Shown here: positions 25,258 through 31,634 of the stretch, piece after piece | How the letters are laid out: each line of letters starts with the position of its first letter | How positions within the stretch are numbered: position 1 is the first letter of the stretch | Notes under the pieces: generated by a model | Told to the model about the DNA's origin: nothing | The model's database searches: none | What the model saw: only the letters and a program-made list of their open reading frames with translations | Position numbers and translations under genes: made by a program | NCBI GenBank assembly: GCA_964390555.1 | Contig: CAYMJU010000020.1 | Span: forward strand, 1 to 44,382 | Direction of reading: 5' to 3' | DNA from: CAVTWS01 sp964390555 | GTDB taxonomy: Bacteria > Actinomycetota > Acidimicrobiia > Acidimicrobiales > SHLQ01 | Length of the DNA: 44,382 nucleotides

Positions 25258-25431
25258 TCAGCTCGGAGAGTCGGTTTCCTCGGTAGCACCCTCGTTGAGG
25301 CCCGTCTTGAACTCCTTCTGGGCCTGGCCGAGCGAGCGAGCGAGCTTGGGGAGCTGGCTCGCACCGAACACGAGGACGAACACGACGACGACGAGAAGCA
25401 GCTCGTTGGTCGAGAGGGATGCGAGCACCAT
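25258..25431 (-). CDS. tatA: Twin-arginine translocase subunit TatA
   Basis: 57 aa. A short N-terminal membrane helix (about residues 9-23, LLLVVVVFVLVFGASQLP) is followed by the hinge FGASQLPKLARSLGQA, an amphipathic helix, and the TatA hallmark QKEFKTGL, then an acidic tail. TatA multimers form the pore that exports folded proteins. AGGAGG lies 6 nt before the ATG. It is at the short end of TatA lengths but complete. No tatB or tatC gene is nearby; it sits between two whiB genes. Confidence 0.92.
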   Translation of the reverse strand: MVLASLSTNELLLVVVVFVLVFGASQLPKLARSLGQAQKEFKTGLNEGATEETDSPS

Positions 25432-25449
25432 GGTGGGCCTCCTGCTGTT

Positions 25450-25466
25450 GTGGGCAGGATACCCAC
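25450..25466 (-). promoter_or_regulatory. tatA promoter -10 (TATCCT) within a small inverted repeat
   Basis: TATCCT (25461-25456, minus strand) is flanked by GTGGG and CCCAC, which form an inverted repeat around it. It lies about 25-30 nt before the tatA ATG and leaves room for the AGGAGG site in the leader. Confidence 0.4.
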
Positions 25467-25519
25467 ACCGCCCGGCGGATACTCGTCGGCCGGCCCGGTT
25501 GCGCCTATCGGCGCATGCT

Positions 25520-25804
25520 CTATGCGGTCTGCGGGGTGCCCGTGGAGCGCGCTATGGCTCGCTGGCGCCTGATCCGGCGGCGCTCACGCTCCGACATCCC
25601 GCCCCAGATGCCGAACTTCTCGCCGTTGCGCAACGCGTACTCGAGGCAATCCTCTCGCACGACGCAGCCACGGCAGACCTCCTTGGCCTCGCGCGTCGAC
25701 GCGCCGCGCTCGGGAAAGAAGAGGTCGGGGTCGACGCCAAGACAGTTGGCCAGGTCCTGCCAGGACTTGTCGTCATCGTCATCGATAGTCAAAGGAAAGG
25801 TCAT
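25520..25804 (-). CDS. WhiB-family iron-sulfur transcriptional regulator (second copy)
   Basis: 94 aa. Cysteines in LANCLG, then CRGCVVREDC, give the four-Cys cluster pattern; GIWGGMSERERRRIRRQR is the G[VI]WGG turn and basic DNA-binding tail. The N-terminus has an unusual run of five Asp (TIDDDDDKSW). The start ATG at 25804 is supported by a good promoter 30-60 bp upstream whose -10 box lies inside a 16-bp palindrome. Its relation to the WhiB at 24993 is paralogous: the same fold but different N- and C-terminal ends. Confidence 0.9.
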   Translation of the reverse strand: MTFPLTIDDDDDKSWQDLANCLGVDPDLFFPERGASTREAKEVCRGCVVREDCLEYALRNGEKFGIWGGMSERERRRIRRQRAIARSTGTPQTA

Positions 25805-25828
25805 GCGCGCAAGCTCGAGAGATCCGGT

Positions 25829-25864
25829 TGGTGTAATTACACCATTGTGATCTGCCGATGTCCA
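25829..25864 (-). promoter_or_regulatory. whiB promoter with palindromic operator over the -10 box
   Basis: On the minus strand TGGACA (25864-25859) and TGTAAT (25841-25836) are separated by 17 nt, a good -35/-10 pair. The -10 lies inside the perfect 16-bp palindrome TGGTGTAATTACACCA (25829-25844), AT-rich in an otherwise GC-rich context and ending 25 bp before the start codon. The position predicts a repressor site; the binding protein is unknown. Confidence 0.65.
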
Positions 25865-25914
25865 GGCCGCGCCCGAAATTCCTCGGCTTTTTGTTGGCCG
25901 GCCGATCGAGCGGA

Positions 25915-27957
25915 TCAGGCCGTGCGCGCCGACCGGTTCATGCGCCGTCGCTGCTCCACGAAGTCGACGAGCACGTAGTCGCCCAGATCCTGGTTCGTGG
26001 TGAAGAACGCCCGGCCCCCGTTCAGGCGCGACATCTGCTCGACGAAGCGGCTGAGCGACGAGGTCGCGTCGAGCATGAACGTGTTGATCCTGATGCCGTC
26101 GCGCGTGCAGCGAGCGGCCTCGGTGAGGGTCAGCTCGACGGTCTCGCGGGTCGGCGGGTAGCTGAAGAACGGACGCCCGTCGGCCAGCAGGTGGGCGGTG
26201 GGTTCGCCGTCGGTGATCATGATGATCTGCTTGGTGCCGGTCTGGCGCGACAACATGCGGCGGGCGAGGGCCAGGCCGTGCTGCATGTTCGTGCCATAGT
26301 CGTAGTCCCACATGACCTTCGGGAGGTCTTCGGCGCGGATCTCATGCGCGACCGCCGCGAAGGTGATCAGACCCAGGTAGTCGCGCGGATACTGGCTCGA
26401 GATCAGCGCGTGTAGCGCCATGGCGACCTTTTTGGCCGGCAAGAAGTTGTCGCGCATCGGCATCGACAGCGACAGGTCGAGCATCAGCACGGTGCTGGAC
26501 CGCACGGTGAGCTCGGTCCGTTCGACCTCGAAGTCGTCCGGTGACAGCTCGACGGGCGTGCCGCCGCCCCGGCGCCGGATGGCGTTGCGGACAGTCCTAC
26601 CGATGTCGAGGTTGAACGGGTCACCGAACTCGTAAGGCTTGGTCTCATAGGCCCGCTCGTGGCCGATACCCAGGCGCTCGATCTGGTGGCGGCCCGGGCG
26701 ATCCTGGCTGAGCTTGCGGAAGATGTCGCCGAGCGCCTGCTGCCCGATGCGGCGGATGGCCCGAGCCGTCATCTCGAGCTGGCCGTCCTTTCGCTGGACG
26801 TACCCTGCCTTCTCGAGCATGCGGGTGAGCTCCGCGATCCGATCGATGCTGTTGGCCGCGTCGCGACCGAGCAGCTCGCGGATGCGCTCGGTGTCGACTT
26901 CGGCCAACGACGCCGGGTTCGTGGCTCCGGTGAGCATGCGCTCGAGCTGGTCGAGGTCGCCGATCTCACCCATCATCTCCATCGCCGACGAGAAGTCGAG
27001 GGGATCGGCGCCGCTGAAGTTCTGCGACTGGTTCCAGCCCAGATCGGGGAACATCGCGCGGAGGTTCTGGCCCAACTGGTCGACCTGCCACTGAAGGTCC
27101 ATGTCCTCGAGGAGCTGATCGGACAACTGCTGGAGCTGGGCCCGCTGTGCTGGCGTCATGGAGTTGAGCATCTGTTGCATCGCCGCCATGCGCTGCGCCA
27201 TCACCTCGAGCAGCTCGTCGAGAGTCTGCGGGTTCTCGGGGAAGAAGTCCCCGAAGTTCTCCATGAACCGCTCGAACTCGGGCTCCTCGCCGCGCGCACG
27301 CTGTTCGAGCATCTCGTTGAGGGCAGCCAGCATGTCCTTCATCCGGGCCATGTCCTCGGGCGACATGCCCTGGACCGCGCCGGACATCTTGTCGACCATC
27401 TGTTGCATGAGCTGCTGGCGGAGGCGATCGAGGAGCTCCTCGAAGCGCTGCTGGGCTTCGGAGCTGGTGAACTCGTAGGACTGGAGGCCGCGGACCTGCC
27501 CGGCCAGATCGGGCGGGAGCAGGTCGAGCTGGAGGTTTTTCTCGGCCGCCGTCTGGCTCATCAGATCCTGGGACCGCTCGTCGCTGCTCGACTGGGCCTG
27601 CTCGGCCATCTGATCGAGGGAGCGGCGTTCCTGGTCGACGACGTCGCGGAGCTGCTCGGCGATCTCGTCGTAGACGCCACCGAGATCGAACTGCTCGAGC
27701 CGCTCCTGGCGCTCGCGCCGCAAGCGTTCCAGCAGCTCGTTGATGCCTTGGATGCGTTCGCCGTTGCGGTCGTCGAAGCCGCGGCGCATGAGCTGGCGCA
27801 GGGCGTTGTCGAGGTTGCCGTGGTAGAGCAACTCGTCCGCCATGGCGTCGAGGACGTCGTCGGCGCCTACCTCGAACCCGAACTGGCTGCCATCCCAGCG
27901 CGAGTAGCTGATGCTCATCGCGCTCTGGCGCGAACGGCGGCGACGACGGAACACCAT
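25915..27957 (-). CDS. VWA-domain protein, partner of a MoxR/ChlI-type ATPase
   Basis: 680 aa. A long N-terminal region (about 1-440) is rich in Gln, Glu, Met and Arg with extended helices (RLRRERQERLEQFD, MDKM/MAAM repeats). The C-terminal VWA domain (about 485-670) has the MIDAS motif DLSLS (Asp494, Ser496, Ser498) and the later Thr/Asp positions (MITDGEPTAH). It lacks a signal peptide. The architecture and length match the mycobacterial Rv0959-type protein that pairs with a magnesium-chelatase-like ATPase (Rv0958 type). Here the ATPase gene lies 2.2 kb upstream, beyond two genes on the other strand. The ATG at 27957 follows TAGCCT by 7 nt. Confidence 0.85.
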   Translation of the reverse strand: MVFRRRRRSRQSAMSISYSRWDGSQFGFEVGADDVLDAMADELLYHGNLDNALRQLMRRGFDDRNGERIQGINELLERLRRERQERLEQFDLGGVYDEIAEQLRDVVDQERRSLDQMAEQAQSSSDERSQDLMSQTAAEKNLQLDLLPPDLAGQVRGLQSYEFTSSEAQQRFEELLDRLRQQLMQQMVDKMSGAVQGMSPEDMARMKDMLAALNEMLEQRARGEEPEFERFMENFGDFFPENPQTLDELLEVMAQRMAAMQQMLNSMTPAQRAQLQQLSDQLLEDMDLQWQVDQLGQNLRAMFPDLGWNQSQNFSGADPLDFSSAMEMMGEIGDLDQLERMLTGATNPASLAEVDTERIRELLGRDAANSIDRIAELTRMLEKAGYVQRKDGQLEMTARAIRRIGQQALGDIFRKLSQDRPGRHQIERLGIGHERAYETKPYEFGDPFNLDIGRTVRNAIRRRGGGTPVELSPDDFEVERTELTVRSSTVLMLDLSLSMPMRDNFLPAKKVAMALHALISSQYPRDYLGLITFAAVAHEIRAEDLPKVMWDYDYGTNMQHGLALARRMLSRQTGTKQIIMITDGEPTAHLLADGRPFFSYPPTRETVELTLTEAARCTRDGIRINTFMLDATSSLSRFVEQMSRLNGGRAFFTTNQDLGDYVLVDFVEQRRRMNRSARTA

Positions 27958-27964
27958 TCCCGGG

Positions 27965-27970
27965 AGGCTA
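27965..27970 (-). promoter_or_regulatory. -10 box TAGCCT of the VWA gene
   Basis: TAGCCT on the minus strand lies 7 nt before the ATG at 27957; no Shine-Dalgarno sequence intervenes, consistent with leaderless transcription. It implies that the VWA gene has its own promoter despite being separated from its ATPase partner. Confidence 0.5.
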
Positions 27971-27986
27971 CTCGCCTAGCACCCGC

Positions 27987-28015
27987 GCCAATAGGTGAGC
28001 CCTCCTATGTGACAG
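27987..28015. repeat. Interspersed GTGACAG/GAGCCCTC repeat, copy 3
   Basis: Lies between the divergent VWA and MaoC genes. It matches copy 2 (13810-13838) at 24 of 29 positions by eye, and its core 27997-28015 contains GAGCCCTC and GTGACAG with the same spacing as copies 1 and 2. Confidence 0.7.
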
Positions 28016-28096
28016 TGGGCCTCGGGCTTGTCCCGTCGCTCGGCGGGGCCTACGGTCGGCGGGTCATCGTTACGCCTAGACCAAGTGAGGGCCCAG

Positions 28097-28948
28097 ATGC
28101 CGATCAATCCTGATGCCGTCGGGGCCGAGGGCGCAGAGCACGAGATCAGCTGGAACTCGACCCAGAGCTTGCTCTACTCGCTGGGGGTCGGGGCCGGCCA
28201 GATCGACCCGCTCGGCTTCGAGCTCGAATTCACGACCGAGAACTCGATCGACATCGAGCAGAAGGCGCTGCCGACCATGGTGGTCGTTCTCGGCATCGGC
28301 GGCGGCGGCCGCGGCCCCGACTTCGGCGACTTCGAGCTGGCCAACCTGGTTCACGGCGCCCAGTCGATAACCCTCCACAAGCCCCTGGCCGTCAGTGGCC
28401 GCGGCGTCGGCAACAGCCGGGTCAAGGCCATCTGGGACAAGGGCAAGGCCGCGGTGGTGGTGTTGGAGGGCACCATCGTCGATGCCGAGACCCGCGAGCC
28501 CCTGTGGAGCACCGAGACCAGCATGTTCATCCGCGGCGAGGGCGGATGGGGCCGCGACCGTGGTCCGAGCAACGAGCCGTTCGAGCCCGGGCGCCCCGCC
28601 GACCACGTGGTCAGCTATCAGACCCGCCACGACCAGGCCCTCCTGTACCGTCTCAACGGCGACCGCAACCCGTTGCACGCCGACCCCAAGTTCGCCCAGA
28701 TGGCCGGGTTCCCGGCTCCAATCCTGCACGGGTTGTGCACCTTCGGGTTCACCGGTCGGGCGCTTCTGCACGCCCTCTGCAGCAGTGACCCCACTCGCTT
28801 CGGTGGCATGGCGGTGCGCTTTTCAAGCCCGGTGATGCCAGGTGAGCAGCTCGACGTGCACATGTGGGTCGACGGAAGCACCGCCAACTTCGTGACCAAG
28901 GTCGGTGACCGCACCGTCATCGACGGCGGGGTCTTCACCTTCGCGTGA
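28097..28948 (+). CDS. MaoC-like (R)-specific enoyl-CoA hydratase
   Basis: 283 aa in two hot-dog halves, as in the hydratase-2 domain of multifunctional enzyme type 2. The C-terminal half carries the hydratase-2 motif LNGDRNPLHADP with catalytic Asp and His, followed by AGFPAPILHGLCTFGF. The N-terminal half (SLLYSLGVGAG) is the companion fold without the motif. It hydrates trans-2-enoyl-CoA to (R)-3-hydroxyacyl-CoA, likely in lipid or sterol breakdown. GTGAGGG lies 6 nt before the ATG. The following GH1-like gene overlaps its stop codon (GTGA). Confidence 0.9.
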   Translation: MPINPDAVGAEGAEHEISWNSTQSLLYSLGVGAGQIDPLGFELEFTTENSIDIEQKALPTMVVVLGIGGGGRGPDFGDFELANLVHGAQSITLHKPLAVSGRGVGNSRVKAIWDKGKAAVVVLEGTIVDAETREPLWSTETSMFIRGEGGWGRDRGPSNEPFEPGRPADHVVSYQTRHDQALLYRLNGDRNPLHADPKFAQMAGFPAPILHGLCTFGFTGRALLHALCSSDPTRFGGMAVRFSSPVMPGEQLDVHMWVDGSTANFVTKVGDRTVIDGGVFTFA

Positions 28949-30144
28949 CGGTCGCGCCGGGGCCGTTCATCTGGGGCGTGACCTCCTCCTCACTGAGCTA
29001 CGAGGGCGCTGGGCCTGCCGCCGACTGGTCGGCCTGGGAGCGGGCCAACCGGGCGCCGCCCTCCCTCGACGGCAACGGGTTCGCCACCAACTACGTCGAC
29101 GATCTGCGGCTTGTCGCCGGCCTCGGCTGCACCGCCGTCACCATCACCGTCGAGTGGGCGCGCCTCGAACCTCGCCGCGGGCCCTTCCATGCCGGGGTGG
29201 TCGAGCACTATCGGGACTTGCTCACCGCGGCGCGTCGGGCGGGGCTCGACGCCTGGGTGTGCCTGCACCACACGACCACCCCCGGCTGGTTCGCCGACGA
29301 CGAACGGGGGTTCACAGAGGACCGCAACGTCGAGTCGATCTGGCTCCGCCACGTCGACCGATGCGCCGAGACGTTCGAGGACCTGGCCGCCGGCTGGATC
29401 CCGTTTCACGACCCGGTGGGCTGGGCGCTTCGCGCCTACCAATTCGGCACCCGGCCGCCGGGGCTGACCCGCCCCGACCTTGCTCGCGACGCCATCACTG
29501 GCGCCCTCGACGCCACGTTCGGTGCGTGGCGCCTGCTCCGCAGCGGTGGTGCGCCGGTCATGGGCGTGTTCGGCCTGCCGACGGTCAAACCGCTCCACCC
29601 CGAGGCGGCGGCGCAGACGCGGCTGCTCGACGAGTTGTTGTGGCGCAGCTGGTCCTCGGCCATCCGGGACGGGTTGCTGTGGTACCCCTGGCGAGCCCCG
29701 GTGGAGCGCGAGGATCTGGTCGGAGCGTTCGATCTGATCGGCATCGACTACTCCTACCCGATCGGGGTAGATGGCTACGGCGATCTCGGCGCCTGGCCGG
29801 CCAGCGACCGCCGTGACGGCTCCGGGTTCGCGCCAAACGCCGAGGAGCTGAGCGAGGTAATCCACCGCGCCGCCGACGCCACCGGCGGCCGGCCTCTGGT
29901 GGTGGCCGCCAACGGGGTCACGACCGACGACGATGACTGGCGCGACGAGTTGCTCGGCGAATCGCTGCGGCGAATCGAGCTGGCCCGCCGCGACGGCGTC
30001 GACGTCCGCGGCTATTTCCACGACACGGCGATCGACGCCTACGACCCCGATAACGGCCTGTCCGGCCGACGCGGCCTGCTCGACCGCGACCGCCGCCCCA
30101 AATCGAGCGCCGAACGCTTCACCACCGCGACCTCGGCCGTCTGA
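28945..30144 (+). CDS. GH1-like protein lacking canonical catalytic glutamates
   Basis: 399 aa, close to the GH1 beta-glycosidase length but a little short. Family landmarks are present: FIWGVTSSSLSYEGA (FxWGxATSxxQxEGA), VTITVEWARLEP (R/W of the substrate pocket), CLHHTTTPGWFADD (TLHHxxLPxW) and WIPFHDPVGWALRAY. The acid/base NEP reads HDP (Asp156), and the nucleophile TENG reads AANG (Ala322). The C-terminus also departs from the usual SLxDNFEW, reading HDTAIDAYDPDNG. It is therefore likely not a standard retaining glycosidase; a sugar-binding or altered-chemistry role is possible. There is no signal peptide, so it is cytoplasmic. The GTG overlaps the MaoC stop. Confidence 0.8.
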   Translation: MTVAPGPFIWGVTSSSLSYEGAGPAADWSAWERANRAPPSLDGNGFATNYVDDLRLVAGLGCTAVTITVEWARLEPRRGPFHAGVVEHYRDLLTAARRAGLDAWVCLHHTTTPGWFADDERGFTEDRNVESIWLRHVDRCAETFEDLAAGWIPFHDPVGWALRAYQFGTRPPGLTRPDLARDAITGALDATFGAWRLLRSGGAPVMGVFGLPTVKPLHPEAAAQTRLLDELLWRSWSSAIRDGLLWYPWRAPVEREDLVGAFDLIGIDYSYPIGVDGYGDLGAWPASDRRDGSGFAPNAEELSEVIHRAADATGGRPLVVAANGVTTDDDDWRDELLGESLRRIELARRDGVDVRGYFHDTAIDAYDPDNGLSGRRGLLDRDRRPKSSAERFTTATSAV

Positions 30145-30177
30145 GCGCCTGCCAACGCGGCTCGACGCCGGCGGCGA

Positions 30178-31605
30178 TCAGCCCTTTCGTCGGTACTGCG
30201 CCCGGTGGACACCATCGTCGCGGCTACGGTCCTTGTTGAGGCGCTTCGAGAGGTGCAAACCCTCGAGCACGAACTCGACCGCACTCGCCACTACTTCGGG
30301 GGTGATGTCGAGGTCCTCGTCCGCGAGGAGAGCATCGACGGCAACCTTGAGGGGCGCGATCTGCGTCGCGAGAGACGCGATCTCGCGGCCATCGACATCG
30401 TCGCCGGTGCGGGCCACAACACCTTCCTCGAAGGCATCGACGATCGCCCGGTGGGTGTCGCCGGGAACGGCGCTCTTGAACACGTTGAGCGTGGCCGCCC
30501 GGATCAGATGTTCGAGGATCTCGGCCTCGCGGCCCTCGTCGAGGGTCTCGAACTCGACCTTGCCCGACGTGGTCGCGGCCAGGGCATCGAGATCGCAGAT
30601 GCGCGGCACCACGTCGGCGCCGCCCTGGCGCAGGGTTCGGCGCAGCGCGCTGGCGACCAGCGCTTCGAGGTTGGTGACCGACATGCGTACCGACACTCCG
30701 GAACGCTGATTGATCTGCGGCGACTGCCGGGCCAACTGGCTGAGCGTCGCCACCACTTCGACGAGGAAATCGGGCACGGTCACCCGCAGACCCTCGTACG
30801 CCGGCAGCGACGCCTCCTGCTCGATGATGTCCATCTCGGTTTCGACGTCGAGCGGGTAATGAGTGCGGATCTGGGACCCGAAACGGTCCTTGAGCGGCGT
30901 GATGATGCGGCCCCGGTTGGTGTAGTCCTCGGGGTTCGCCGACGCCACCAACATCACGTCGAGCGGCAAGCGGACCTTGTACCCGCGGATCTGGACGTCA
31001 CGCTCCTCGAGCACGTTCAAGAGACCGACCTGGATGCGCTCGGCCAGGTCGGGCAGCTCGTTGATGGCGAAGATTCCCCGGTTGGTGCGGGGAACCAGGC
31101 CGTAGTGGAGGGTGAGCTCATCGGACAGGTACCGGCCCTCGGCCACCTTGATGGGGTCGACCTCGCCGATCAGGTCGGCGATCGAGGTGTCAGGCGTGGC
31201 GAGCTTCTCGCCGTAGCGATCGTCTCGGTGGACCCAGGCGATCGGGGTGTCGTCGCCCATGTCGGCGACCAGATCACGGGCGTGACGCGACAGCGGATCG
31301 TACGGGTCGTCGTTGATCTCGGAGCCGGCCACGATCGGCATGTACTCGTCGAGCAGGCCCGTCAGCGCCCGGATCAGACGGGTCTTGGCCTGGCCGCGTT
31401 CGCCGAGGAAGATGATGTCGTGGCCAGCGAGCAGGGCGGTCTCGAGCTGGGGGATCACAGTGCCCTCGAAGCCCAAGATGGCGGGGAACAGCGGGTCGCC
31501 CGCTCGGATGCGGGCGATGGCGTTGGAGCGGATCTCCTCCTTGACCGAGCGGGACATCCAACCCGCCCCTCGCAGCGCACCCAGTGTGGTCGGTCGGCTC
31601 TCCAT
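30178..31605 (-). CDS. MoxR/magnesium-chelatase-like AAA+ ATPase
   Basis: 475 aa. Walker A is GERGQAKT (residues 68-75), Walker B lies in GIFAINELPDL, sensor 1 is in VMLVASANPEDYTNRGR, and the arginine-finger stretch is ITPLKDRFGSQI. FLGERGQAKTRLIR and LLNVLEERDVQIRGY are typical of the ChlI/BchI-like class that works with VWA partners, using ATP-driven remodelling to insert metals or activate enzymes. Its partner is probably the VWA protein encoded at 25915-27957. It is probably leaderless: TAGCGT ends 6 nt before the ATG. The C-terminal ~100 residues form a helical lid. Confidence 0.88.
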   Translation of the reverse strand: MESRPTTLGALRGAGWMSRSVKEEIRSNAIARIRAGDPLFPAILGFEGTVIPQLETALLAGHDIIFLGERGQAKTRLIRALTGLLDEYMPIVAGSEINDDPYDPLSRHARDLVADMGDDTPIAWVHRDDRYGEKLATPDTSIADLIGEVDPIKVAEGRYLSDELTLHYGLVPRTNRGIFAINELPDLAERIQVGLLNVLEERDVQIRGYKVRLPLDVMLVASANPEDYTNRGRIITPLKDRFGSQIRTHYPLDVETEMDIIEQEASLPAYEGLRVTVPDFLVEVVATLSQLARQSPQINQRSGVSVRMSVTNLEALVASALRRTLRQGGADVVPRICDLDALAATTSGKVEFETLDEGREAEILEHLIRAATLNVFKSAVPGDTHRAIVDAFEEGVVARTGDDVDGREIASLATQIAPLKVAVDALLADEDLDITPEVVASAVEFVLEGLHLSKRLNKDRSRDDGVHRAQYRRKG

Positions 31606-31611
31606 GCCGAC

Positions 31612-31617
31612 ACGCTA
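31612..31617 (-). promoter_or_regulatory. -10 box TAGCGT of the AAA+ ATPase gene, leaderless spacing
   Basis: TAGCGT on the minus strand ends exactly 6 nt before the ATG at 31605, with no Shine-Dalgarno sequence. It lies just after the stop codon of the upstream GGDEF/EAL gene. Confidence 0.6.
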
Positions 31618-31634
31618 CCCGAGCCCGATGAGCC

